Below are positions 17,420 to 24,345 of a stretch of DNA of 29,279 nt, one piece after another. Within the stretch, counting starts at the first letter, position 1, and each line of letters starts with the position of its first letter. Made by a program: the position numbers and the translations under genes. The DNA comes from Wohlfahrtiimonas larvae_A (GTDB lineage Bacteria; Pseudomonadota; Gammaproteobacteria; Cardiobacteriales; Wohlfahrtiimonadaceae), in contig JBEBSR010000034.1 of NCBI GenBank assembly GCA_040394195.1, positions 1 through 29,279 on the forward strand. Direction: 5' to 3'. Below the pieces are notes generated by a model that was given only the letters and a program-made list of their open reading frames with translations, made no database searches and had not been told where the DNA came from.

Positions 17420-17961
17420 GCATTAAAGACAGCATCCTAAAGCGCCGCACAACCCATCATTACAAGCCTGAACCTATTGATGATGCAATCATTGATGAGG
17501 CTTTAGCTTTAGTTGTGCATGCACCCAATCACCACCTTACTTTCCCTTATCATTTTTATAAAGTGAAAGGCCAAGTACGTGATAGTTTACTGGCTTATGC
17601 TTATGATTCTTTTGCTCAAAAATCACAAGAAACTGCTGAACAGAAATTAAAAAAATGGTCATCCATTCCAGGCTGGTTATTAGTCACACAAAAGCGCTCT
17701 GAAGTGGATAAAACAGCTAAAGAAGATTATGCAACCATCAGCATTGCGATGTATATCTTAATGCTCGCACTCGATGAAAAAGGTCTAGGTGCAAAATGGT
17801 CAACGGCTTCACTATTTGAAACTGAAGAATGGTATCGAATTTGTGGTGTAGATGCTGCGAAAGAAGAGATCATTGGTATGCTTTGGTATGGTTATACAGA
17901 TAAAGAACCCAAGAGCTTTGCACGCCCAACCATCGATCAATATTCTTCCATCTTGGAGTAG
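17416..17961 (+). CDS. Nitroreductase-family flavoprotein
   Basis: 181 residues. The N-terminus IKDSILKRRTTHHYKPEPIDD has the Arg-Arg FMN phosphate-binding region of the family, followed by APNHHLTFPYHFYKV (about 37-51). The central helix with ISIAMYILMLALDEKGLGAKW (about 111-131) and the GMLWYGY segment (about 153-159) also fit. Such proteins reduce nitro compounds, quinones or flavins with NAD(P)H; the natural substrate is unknown. It resembles the small YdjA-like subgroup. Its ATGA start overlaps the pepN stop, and the next gene starts two bases after its own stop. Confidence 0.87.
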   Translation: MSIKDSILKRRTTHHYKPEPIDDAIIDEALALVVHAPNHHLTFPYHFYKVKGQVRDSLLAYAYDSFAQKSQETAEQKLKKWSSIPGWLLVTQKRSEVDKTAKEDYATISIAMYILMLALDEKGLGAKWSTASLFETEEWYRICGVDAAKEEIIGMLWYGYTDKEPKSFARPTIDQYSSILE

Positions 17962-17963
17962 AT

Positions 17964-18737
17964 ATGAGTTATTCAGATCCAACCGTTCTGCTCTTTGTTG
18001 TTCTATTTTTAGCTGCTATTTTGGCTGGATTTGTGGATTCCATCGCTGGTGGCGGTGGTTTAATCACAGCACCATTAATGCTAAGCATTGGTGCTCCACC
18101 ACATATTGCCCTTTCAATGGGAAAATACATGGGTGTGTTTGGCACTTCCATTGCAGCATGGGCTTACATCAAACGCAAAGTGATTAATCCTAAAGAGTGG
18201 ATTTGGTGCGCTGTCATGACTTTGACAGGGAGTTTCATTGGTGCACTATTTTTATTAAGCTTAGATCCAAGCTTTATTAAAAAAATGATTCCACCATTAT
18301 TGATTGCCATCGGTATTTATATGCTGATTCCTAAATCTAAAAACCAAGCTGCAATGGAAGATCGCGTAGTCTCAAAGCCAAAACAAATAGCATCAGGCTT
18401 AGGTTTAGGCTTTTATGATGGTTTTATCGGCCCAGGCACAGGGTCATTCTGGACAGTATTGTATAACAGAATTTTTAACCAAGACTTTATGATTTCTTCA
18501 GGTGTTGCTAGACTTATGAATAGTATGAGCAACATAGCTGCGCTCGTGATCTTTGCTTTTGCGGGCAAAGTTGCATGGTTCATGGGTGCATTCATGGTGG
18601 TTGGATTTACGCTCGGCAGTTATGTTGGTGCTCGCAGTGCCATCAAATATGGTGAGAAATTCATAAAACCACTTTTTATCACCCTTGTATTTATCATTGC
18701 AGGGCGATTAACATATATTGAGTATTTTACAAACTAA
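17964..18737 (+). CDS. TSUP (TauE/SafE) family permease
   Basis: 257 residues with about eight transmembrane helices in two homologous halves. The signatures are LAGFVDSIAGGGGLITAPLM (about 21-40) in the first half and GFYDGFIGPGTGSFW (about 148-162) in the second, both diagnostic of TSUP transporters. The family exports or imports sulfoacetate, sulfite, thiosulfate or other organic anions; the substrate cannot be read here. It lies about 700 bases before the sulfur island but is separated by a terminator. The thioesterase gene follows after ten bases. Confidence 0.9.
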   Translation: MSYSDPTVLLFVVLFLAAILAGFVDSIAGGGGLITAPLMLSIGAPPHIALSMGKYMGVFGTSIAAWAYIKRKVINPKEWIWCAVMTLTGSFIGALFLLSLDPSFIKKMIPPLLIAIGIYMLIPKSKNQAAMEDRVVSKPKQIASGLGLGFYDGFIGPGTGSFWTVLYNRIFNQDFMISSGVARLMNSMSNIAALVIFAFAGKVAWFMGAFMVVGFTLGSYVGARSAIKYGEKFIKPLFITLVFIIAGRLTYIEYFTN

Positions 18738-18747
18738 AGAGACCAAA

Positions 18748-19239
18748 ATGAGTAATGTAGAAAGCACACTCGCACCAGAACGCGAATTAGAGATGACAGT
18801 TTTAATGACGCCAGATATGGCTAACTTCTCAGGCAATGTCCACGGTGGCGATCTATTAAAACTACTTGACCAAGTAGCGTATAGCTGTGCAAGCCGTTAT
18901 GCAGGCCAATATGTCGTAACTTTATCTGTGGATTATGTTCTATTTAAAGAACCGATTCATGTTCAAGAATTATTGACATGTAAAGCATCCATCAACTATG
19001 TTGGTAACTCTTCTATGGAAGTTGGTATTCGTGTTGAAGCTGAAAATATCACAACTCGTAAAAAACGTCACACTAACAGCTGCTATATCACAATGGTTGC
19101 AGTTAAAGACGGTAAATCAACAAAAGTTCCGCCACTTTGCATCGAAAATGAAGAGCAAAAAGAGCGTTGGAACAAAGCATTGATGCGCCGTAAAGCACGT
19201 AAGATTGCACAAGAAATGTTAGATAACAACGAACTCTAG
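18748..19239 (+). CDS. Acyl-CoA thioesterase (hotdog fold)
   Basis: 163 residues with a single hotdog domain. NFSGNVHGGDLLKLLDQVAY (about 26-45) carries the HGG and the Asp41 typical of YciA/BFIT-type hexameric thioesterases that hydrolyse acyl-CoA. The C-terminus is a basic-acidic helix. I use the ATG at 18748, with AAAGAGA upstream; an in-frame ATT-type start at 18718 would overlap the permease. It is the last gene of the run that starts at mraZ and is closed by a strong terminator. Confidence 0.9.
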   Translation: MSNVESTLAPERELEMTVLMTPDMANFSGNVHGGDLLKLLDQVAYSCASRYAGQYVVTLSVDYVLFKEPIHVQELLTCKASINYVGNSSMEVGIRVEAENITTRKKRHTNSCYITMVAVKDGKSTKVPPLCIENEEQKERWNKALMRRKARKIAQEMLDNNEL

Positions 19240-19258
19240 TTCGTTTTTATGATGTACC

Positions 19259-19295
19259 AAAGCCCTTAAGATTCAATTCTTAAGGGCTTTTTATT
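19259..19295 (+). terminator. Intrinsic terminator after the thioesterase gene
   Basis: A perfect 13-bp stem (19259-19271 with 19278-19290, AAAGCCCTTAAGA arm) with a 6-base loop and a T-rich tail. Confidence 0.9.
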
Positions 19296-19329
19296 TAGCC
19301 ATTATTTTTTTAATTTGTTTTATTTCATA

Positions 19330-19344
19330 TAATACAATGTATTA
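19330..19344. promoter_or_regulatory. 15-base palindrome upstream of metY (candidate operator)
   Basis: TAATACAATGTATTA is a perfect inverted repeat about a central base, in a very AT-rich leader 120 bases before metY. The spacing resembles the T-N11-A core of LysR-type sites, but AT-richness makes chance possible. The rest of 19296-19463 holds no leader peptide or terminator that I can see. Confidence 0.35.
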
Positions 19345-19463
19345 AATTAATTCATATAAAAAATACATGTTATATATATTATAAACATTGCTTATGTCTT
19401 TTTAGGGTGCTATAAATAATTTCCCCATAATTATTATGACAACTATCATCCAAGGAAATAATC

Positions 19464-20747
19464 ATGACACACCCATTACATTCTGAAACAATTGCTGTTC
19501 ATCAAGGATTCAGAGGAGATGAAACGAATTCCATCGTGCGCCCAATTCATACATCCACAGCCTATCATTTCAATGATGCCGATCATGGTGCAGATCTATT
19601 TAACTTAGCAGCTGTTGGTAATATTTATTCACGCTTAACAAATCCAACGAATGATGCATTGGGAAATGTTGTTTCTGATCTTGAAGGTGGTATTGGTGGT
19701 TTATCTGTAGCATCTGGTGCTTCTGCAATTTTAATTACGGTTTTAACACTATGCTCATCAGGCGACCATATTGTTTCATCGAAATCAATTTATGGTGGTA
19801 CATATTCACTGTTCTCGAATACACTGAAGACGTTAGGCATTGATGTTACCTATATCGATCCAAATTCATCACCAGAAGTGATTCAACAAGCAATTCAACC
19901 AAATACTAAGTTATTATTTGCCGAAATCATCGGCAATCCTAAAGTAGATGTCTTAGATGTTGAAAAATTCTCAGCACTCGCTAAAACACATAAAATTCCA
20001 TTTGTGGTAGATTCTACTTTTACACCACCAGCGATTTTTAAACCACTTCAACATGGTGCTGATATCGTTGTGCATTCAGCAACAAAATACTTGGGTGGCC
20101 ATGGTAATGCATTAGGCGGCATCATTGTAGATGGTGGTTCGTTTGATTGGACAAGCGGCAAGTTTCCAAGCTTTACAGAAGCGCAAGAAGCTTATCATGG
20201 CTTAGTATATTCAGAAGCTTTTGGCAACCTAGCATTTTTGATTAAAGCTCGCGCACATATTCTACGTGATGTTGGCTCTGCTCTCAGTCCATTCAATGCA
20301 TTCTTAATTTTACAAGGCATTCAAACATTACATATTCGCTTAGATTATGTTTCTAAAAATGCTTTAGCATTATCTGAATGGTTAGAAAGTCATCCTGATG
20401 TTGAATGGGTCAACTATCCATTATTAAAAAGCAATCCTGACTATGACCGTGTCAAAAACTATTTTCCTAAAGGAGCAGGTGCAATTTTAGCCTTCAGCAT
20501 TAAAGGAGGCAGAGAGAAAAGCCGCACATTTATCAATAACCTAAAACTTGGTATTCATGCTGTAAATGTAGGCGATGTCAGAACAATTGTAACGCATCCT
20601 GCAAGTACAACACACCGTCAAGCACCTGCTGAGGAATTAAAGAACTTAGGTATTTCAGAAGGCTTCATCCGTATTTCTGTAGGTTTAGAAAACATTGAAG
20701 ACATCAAAGCAGATTTAGACCAAGCTTTAAGTCAAAAAGAATTCTAG
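19464..20747 (+). CDS. metY: O-acetylhomoserine sulfhydrylase, copy 1
   Basis: A 427-residue PLP enzyme of the Cys/Met metabolism family. It makes homocysteine from O-acetylhomoserine and sulfide, or adds another thiol such as methanethiol. Lys208 in HSATKYLGGHG is the Schiff-base lysine; the N-terminal ETIAVHQGF, the IYSRLTNPTND loop (about 54-64) and HPASTTHRQ near 370 are family hallmarks. The extra middle insertion and length of about 425 fit MetY rather than the shorter MetB or MetC. It starts an operon with tsuA (nine-base gap, AGGAGG site) and tsuB, so its sulfur probably comes from imported thiosulfate. By eye about 80 percent identical to the copy at 22804. Confidence 0.94.
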   Translation: MTHPLHSETIAVHQGFRGDETNSIVRPIHTSTAYHFNDADHGADLFNLAAVGNIYSRLTNPTNDALGNVVSDLEGGIGGLSVASGASAILITVLTLCSSGDHIVSSKSIYGGTYSLFSNTLKTLGIDVTYIDPNSSPEVIQQAIQPNTKLLFAEIIGNPKVDVLDVEKFSALAKTHKIPFVVDSTFTPPAIFKPLQHGADIVVHSATKYLGGHGNALGGIIVDGGSFDWTSGKFPSFTEAQEAYHGLVYSEAFGNLAFLIKARAHILRDVGSALSPFNAFLILQGIQTLHIRLDYVSKNALALSEWLESHPDVEWVNYPLLKSNPDYDRVKNYFPKGAGAILAFSIKGGREKSRTFINNLKLGIHAVNVGDVRTIVTHPASTTHRQAPAEELKNLGISEGFIRISVGLENIEDIKADLDQALSQKEF

Positions 20748-20756
20748 GAGGAAATA

Positions 20757-21806
20757 ATGCTAAGTGGCTTAATCATCGGTGCGTTGCTAGGATTTATTTT
20801 GCAAAGGGCACGCTTTTGTATGACAGGTGGATTCCGTGATATATACCTAACAAGGGATCACACACTTTTATATGCATTCTTAATTGCTATCTCAATTCAA
20901 GCAGTTGGTGTTTATTTTCTGACAGAAACTGGCGCATTAACATTATCAGTTAAATCCATATCTCTTATCGGCGTGATTGGTGGAAGCTTATTGTTCGGCG
21001 TAGGTATTATTCTAGCAGGCGGATGCGCTACAGGCACTTGGTATAGGGCAGCTGAAGGGTTAATTGGTAGTTGGATTGCTCTATTATTTTATATGCTCTC
21101 TGCAGCAACCGTAAAATACGGTGTACTTGCGGATACTTACAAGGAAATCAATGGTTACACAGCCATTAATAACTCAATGGCTCAAACATTGAATGTTCCA
21201 CAAGGTCTATTAATCATTATATTAGTTGTCATCACAACATTCTTAGTCATCAAATATTTGCGTAAACCTCGCATAAAAGTACCAACATTGCCTGCTCAAC
21301 GCACAGGAATATTACATGTATTATTCGAAAAACGTTGGCATCCTTTTGTTGCAGGCGCAGCAGTTGGCTTATTAGCTTTTGCTGCATGGCCTTTAAGCTC
21401 TGCATCTGGTCGAATAGGCGGGCTAGGCATTACAACACCTTCTGCCAACATCATACAATTCCTATTAACAGGTAATGCAGGATTAATTGATTGGGGCGTA
21501 TTTTTAGTCTTAGGAATTTTTCTAGGTTCTTTCATCGCAGCAAAAGGTAGCAAAGAATTCAAATGGCGAGTGCCAAGTAGCAATATCATTATATCAAGTA
21601 CCGTTGGCGGAATATTAATGGGCGTTGGCGCAGGTTTTGCAGGCGGTTGCACCATTGGTAATGGTTTAACGAATACATCAATCATGATGTGGCAAGGTTG
21701 GTTAGGTTTAGTATTTACGATCATTGGTGTATGGATTACATCTTATTTTGTCTATGTCAGACCACGTTCTAAAACAACTCCTTCATTAATTAACATCACT
21801 CATTAG
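20757..21806 (+). CDS. tsuA: Thiosulfate transporter, YeeE/YedE (TsuA) family
   Basis: A 349-residue inner-membrane protein with about nine to ten hydrophobic segments. Three conserved cysteines mark the family: Cys21 in RARFCMTGGFRD, Cys90 in AGGCATGTW and Cys298 in AGGCTIGNGL. They correspond to the cysteines lining the thiosulfate path in YeeE. The two GGC(A/T)xG motifs reflect internal pseudo-symmetry. The gene lies between metY and a TusA-like gene with nine-base gaps on both sides. Thiosulfate is the expected substrate, though other family members move selenium or other sulfur species. Confidence 0.9.
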   Translation: MLSGLIIGALLGFILQRARFCMTGGFRDIYLTRDHTLLYAFLIAISIQAVGVYFLTETGALTLSVKSISLIGVIGGSLLFGVGIILAGGCATGTWYRAAEGLIGSWIALLFYMLSAATVKYGVLADTYKEINGYTAINNSMAQTLNVPQGLLIIILVVITTFLVIKYLRKPRIKVPTLPAQRTGILHVLFEKRWHPFVAGAAVGLLAFAAWPLSSASGRIGGLGITTPSANIIQFLLTGNAGLIDWGVFLVLGIFLGSFIAAKGSKEFKWRVPSSNIIISSTVGGILMGVGAGFAGGCTIGNGLTNTSIMMWQGWLGLVFTIIGVWITSYFVYVRPRSKTTPSLINITH

Positions 21807-21815
21807 GAAATTATT

Positions 21816-22046
21816 ATGGCATTGTATGAATTAAAATCTTTAGGAATGGTATGTCCATTTCCGTTACTTGAAGCGAAAGACAAAATCAAAAAACTATCCA
21901 TTGGTGATTCATTAAAAATTGAATTTGATTGTACACAAGGCACAGAAGCAATCCCAAAGTGGGCAGCTGAAGCTGGTCATACTGTGACTGATTTTATTCA
22001 AACTGATGTTGCAGCTTGGAGCATCACAATATTAAAAGAGAAGTAA
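21816..22046 (+). CDS. tsuB: TusA-like sulfur carrier (TsuB/YeeD type)
   Basis: 76 residues, one TusA domain. Cys13 in LGMVCPFPLLEAK is the CPxP persulfide-forming cysteine; a second cysteine is Cys39. In the YeeE-YeeD pair the small protein works with the thiosulfate transporter at the membrane and handles the sulfane sulfur. Position directly after tsuA and in an operon with metY supports delivery of thiosulfate-derived sulfur to homocysteine synthesis. AGGAAA precedes the ATG and a terminator follows five bases after the stop. Confidence 0.9.
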   Translation: MALYELKSLGMVCPFPLLEAKDKIKKLSIGDSLKIEFDCTQGTEAIPKWAAEAGHTVTDFIQTDVAAWSITILKEK

Positions 22047-22050
22047 AAGA

Positions 22051-22085
22051 AAAAGCTGCACTTGATAATAGTGCAGCTTTTTATT
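22051..22085. terminator. Terminator between tsuB and the FMN reductase gene
   Basis: A perfect 12-bp stem (22051-22062 with 22070-22081, AAAAGCTGCACT arm) with a 7-base loop and A/T runs on both sides, so it can serve both convergent genes. Confidence 0.88.
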
Positions 22086-22104
22086 ATGTATCTATAAACT
22101 TTGA

Positions 22105-22650
22105 TTAAGCAGTTTTCTTAATCCATTCTACGTAATGTTTTACCCAACCTTGTAGATAAGTTTTTGTGCTGTCATTGGTGATATTACCATCAGCATCAAA
22201 TGAGCTTTCATTGAACTGCAAATAAACATCTGGCTGGCTCAATACAGCCATATCTAAAAATGTTAATACATTGCGTAAATGTTGTTGTGCTAATGCTGTA
22301 CCTAATGCACCTGGGCTTGTGCCCAAAATACCCGCTGGTTTGCCTTGCCATACGTTATTGCCATATGGACGAGAACCTTGATCAATAGCATTTTTCAAAA
22401 CGCCTGGAATTGAGCGGTTATATTCTGGTGTGACAACAATTACAGCATCTGCTGATGCGATCACTTGTTTAAAATCTAAGACTTCTTTTGGCGTATTCGC
22501 ATCGCTATCTTGATTATATAAAGGAAGCTTGCTGATATCTGCAAATACTGCTGTGTAATCCGCTGGCAATAATTTACTGATTGCCTTAGCGAGCTGCTGA
22601 TTGTATGAACCTTGACGTAAACTTCCGACAACAAATGCGATTGTTTTCAC
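22105..22650 (-). CDS. NADPH-dependent FMN reductase (ChrR/YieF-like)
   Basis: 181 residues with a flavodoxin-like fold. VGSLRQGSYNQQLA (about 8-21) is the FMN phosphate loop, and TPEYNRSIPGVLKNAIDQGSR (about 78-98) is the flavin-ring and dimer signature of the NADPH_dep_FMN_red family. Members reduce quinones, chromate, azo dyes or free flavin. The start is GTG at 22650 with a good AAAGGAG site. The gene lies between the convergent tsuB and the upstream metY copy on the same strand, which has a terminator after it, so it probably has its own promoter. A link to sulfur metabolism, such as flavin for sulfonate use, is only a guess. Confidence 0.9.
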   Translation of the reverse strand: MKTIAFVVGSLRQGSYNQQLAKAISKLLPADYTAVFADISKLPLYNQDSDANTPKEVLDFKQVIASADAVIVVTPEYNRSIPGVLKNAIDQGSRPYGNNVWQGKPAGILGTSPGALGTALAQQHLRNVLTFLDMAVLSQPDVYLQFNESSFDADGNITNDSTKTYLQGWVKHYVEWIKKTA

Positions 22651-22741
22651 GTTGCTACTCCTTTATCAATAAGTACTGACTGATTATAGATCACGCTTGC
22701 CTGCATTGATAATCTTTTTTGTATTACTAGCTTATTGGGTC

Positions 22742-22775
22742 AAAAAAGCCTTTCTTAAACTATCTAAGAAAGGCT
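22742..22775 (-). terminator. Intrinsic terminator after metY copy 2
   Basis: On the minus strand an 11-bp stem (AGCCTTTCTTA arm; 22775-22765 with 22757-22747) with a 7-base loop is followed by a T-run (22747-22742). A second hairpin (AGTCAAA/TTTGACT, 22783-22804) immediately follows the metY stop. Confidence 0.88.
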
Positions 22776-22803
22776 GAATTTCAGTCAAATGCCAATGTTT
22801 GAC

Positions 22804-24078
22804 TTATTTTCTTAAAGCTTGGTCTAAATCTGCTTTAATATCTTCAATGTTTTCTAAGCCTACAGAAATACGGATAAAGCCTTCTGAAATACCGATTGCT
22901 TTTAGCTCATCTGCAGGTGTTTGGCGATGCGTTGTACTTGCAGGATGCGTCACAATTGTTCTCACATCGCCCACATTCACAGCATGAATGCCTAATTCCA
23001 AGCCATTGATGAATGCCTTGCTCTTTTCTCTATCACCTTTAATGCCGAAAGCTAAAACACCACCTGCACCTTTCGGGAAATATTTTGTTGCACGATCATA
23101 ATCAGGGCTACTTTTTAATAATGGATAGCTCACCCATTCAACTTCTGGGTGAGTTTCCAACCATTCAGCCAATGCCAATGCATTTTTAGAAACATAATCC
23201 AAACGAATGTGTAATGTTTGAATGCCTTGTAGAATTAAGAATGCATTGAATGGGCTCAATGTTGTACCGATATCACGCAATACATGTGCACGCGCTTTCA
23301 CTAAGAATGCCAAGTTACCAAATGCTTCTGTATAAACTAAACCATGATAAGCATCTTGTGGCTGAGTAAAGCTAGGGAATTTCCCATTTGCCCAGTTAAA
23401 TGTACCTGCATCCACGATGATGCCACCCAATGCATTACCATGACCACCTAAATATTTCGTTGCTGAATGGATTAAAATATCCACGCCATGTTTAAATGCT
23501 TTAAAAATTGCTGGCGGTGTAAATGTACCATCCACTACAAATGGAATATCATTCGCTTTCGCAATCGCTGCAAATTTTTCCACATCCAATACTTCTACTT
23601 TAGGGTTACCAATGACTTCAGCAAATAATAGTTTAGTGTTAGGCAATACTGCTTTTTCAATTTCTTCTTTTGGTGCAGATTGATCCACATAAGTCACATT
23701 GATGCCAAATGGTTTCAATGTATTAGATAGTAGTGAATAACTACCACCATAAATCGATTTAGATGAAACAATGTGATCACCTGCTTCACAGATTGTTAAG
23801 ATCGTTGTCAACAAAGCAGCTGCGCCAGATGCCACAGATAAACCGCCAATTCCACCTTCTAATTCAGCCACAACATTGCCCAATGCATCGTTTGTTGGGT
23901 TCGTTAAGCGAGAATAGATATTCCCTGCTGCTGTTAAGTTAAACAGATCCGCGCCATGATCAGCATCATTAAAATGATAGGCTGTTGATGTGTGAATTGG
24001 GCGTACGATTGAATTTGTTTCATCGCCTCTGAATCCTTGGTGAACGGCTAATGTTTCTAAATGTAATGGGCGTGTCAT
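22804..24078 (-). CDS. metY: O-acetylhomoserine sulfhydrylase, copy 2
   Basis: 424 residues, collinear with the copy at 19464, keeping IYSRLTNPTND, HSATKYLGGHG with the PLP lysine at about 208, and HPASTTHRQ. Differences cluster around residues 85-150 and at scattered surface positions. The encoded reaction is the same, O-acetylhomoserine plus a thiol or sulfide to homocysteine or methionine. It stands alone, with a GAGGAG ribosome binding site. It is preceded by a roughly 215-base leader that encodes a Met-rich peptide and an intrinsic terminator. That suggests control by methionine supply, unlike copy 1. Confidence 0.94.
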   Translation of the reverse strand: MTRPLHLETLAVHQGFRGDETNSIVRPIHTSTAYHFNDADHGADLFNLTAAGNIYSRLTNPTNDALGNVVAELEGGIGGLSVASGAAALLTTILTICEAGDHIVSSKSIYGGSYSLLSNTLKPFGINVTYVDQSAPKEEIEKAVLPNTKLLFAEVIGNPKVEVLDVEKFAAIAKANDIPFVVDGTFTPPAIFKAFKHGVDILIHSATKYLGGHGNALGGIIVDAGTFNWANGKFPSFTQPQDAYHGLVYTEAFGNLAFLVKARAHVLRDIGTTLSPFNAFLILQGIQTLHIRLDYVSKNALALAEWLETHPEVEWVSYPLLKSSPDYDRATKYFPKGAGGVLAFGIKGDREKSKAFINGLELGIHAVNVGDVRTIVTHPASTTHRQTPADELKAIGISEGFIRISVGLENIEDIKADLDQALRK

Positions 24079-24123
24079 AATTATTCTCTCCTCAATAAAC
24101 TCATTAATATAAAATTACAGCAT

Positions 24124-24157
24124 AAAAAAAACCGAAGGGACTTTCGTCACTCCGGTT
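24124..24157 (-). terminator. Met attenuator terminator before metY copy 2
   Basis: On the minus strand a 12-bp stem with one U-C mismatch and one G-U pair (24157-24146 with 24141-24130) and a GAAA tetraloop is followed by eight T (24131-24124). It lies 45 bases upstream of the metY ATG and 70-odd bases after the leader peptide stop. Its 5-prime arm GAGTGAC (24152-24146) can pair instead with GTCACTC (24193-24187). Confidence 0.92.
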
Positions 24158-24168
24158 ATATTCTGCAT

Positions 24169-24251
24169 GTTGAAATTTGCGCTTTAGAGTGACTCAATCG
24201 AAAAGGAGAGTCACTCTTGCAAGTAACTCTCTAAAGCATCATCATTTCAAC
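24169..24251 (-). promoter_or_regulatory. Mutually exclusive RNA pairings of the met leader
   Basis: All on the minus strand. Segment 1 (24230-24222) pairs with segment 2 (24215-24207), 9 bp including one U-G. Segment 2 (24217-24208) pairs with segment 3 (24195-24186), 10 bp. Segment 3 (24193-24187) pairs with the terminator arm, 7 bp. A long-range alternative closes the whole leader: GTTGAAAT (24251-24244) with ATTTCAAC (24176-24169), and GCTTTAGAG (24237-24229) with CTCTAAAGC (24189-24181). The nested exclusivity is what an attenuator needs. Confidence 0.82.
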
Positions 24252-24269
24252 TACAAATAAAAATTTCAT
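24231..24269 (-). CDS. Met-rich leader peptide of metY copy 2
   Basis: A 12-codon ORF encoding MKFLFVVEMMML, with three consecutive ATG codons at positions 9-11 (24245-24237) and a TAG stop at 24233-24231. The start is preceded by GGGAACAGGAA; GGGA lies at a suitable distance. The promoter at 24301-24329 lies 30-odd bases upstream. With the first Met codon in the A site the ribosome would reach about 24233, leaving segment 1 of the RNA switch free. At the stop codon it would reach about 24221 and cover segment 1. This supports a role as a methionine-sensing attenuator peptide. No homologous named peptide is known to me. Confidence 0.75.
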   Translation of the reverse strand: MKFLFVVEMMML

Positions 24270-24300
24270 TTCCTGTTCCCAGATAGGTTTTACAGCATTT

Positions 24301-24329
24301 ATATAAGCATATTAAAAATATACCGTCAA
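24301..24329 (-). promoter_or_regulatory. Promoter of the met leader and metY copy 2
   Basis: On the minus strand TTGACG (24329-24324) and TTATAT (24306-24301) have a 17-base spacer; TATATA one base on would give 18. It sits just downstream of the hemW stop, with the expected start near 24294. Confidence 0.7.
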
Positions 24330-24345
24330 CTATTTAAATTAAATA

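Noticed and set aside
19438..19488. A 16-codon ORF overlapping the start of metY copy 1 out of frame
   Set aside because: It has no run of Met or Cys codons, no good ribosome binding site and no terminator after it, so it does not form a leader-peptide attenuator.
21296..21724. A 142-codon minus-strand ORF inside tsuA
   Set aside because: Same reason: complement of a membrane protein gene, no start signals, and tsuA is fully supported by its three cysteines.
24079..24294. SAM riboswitch upstream of metY copy 2
   Set aside because: The leader is structured, but none of the conserved core sequences of SAM-I, SAM-II or SAM-IV that I know is present, and the Met-rich ORF explains the fold better.
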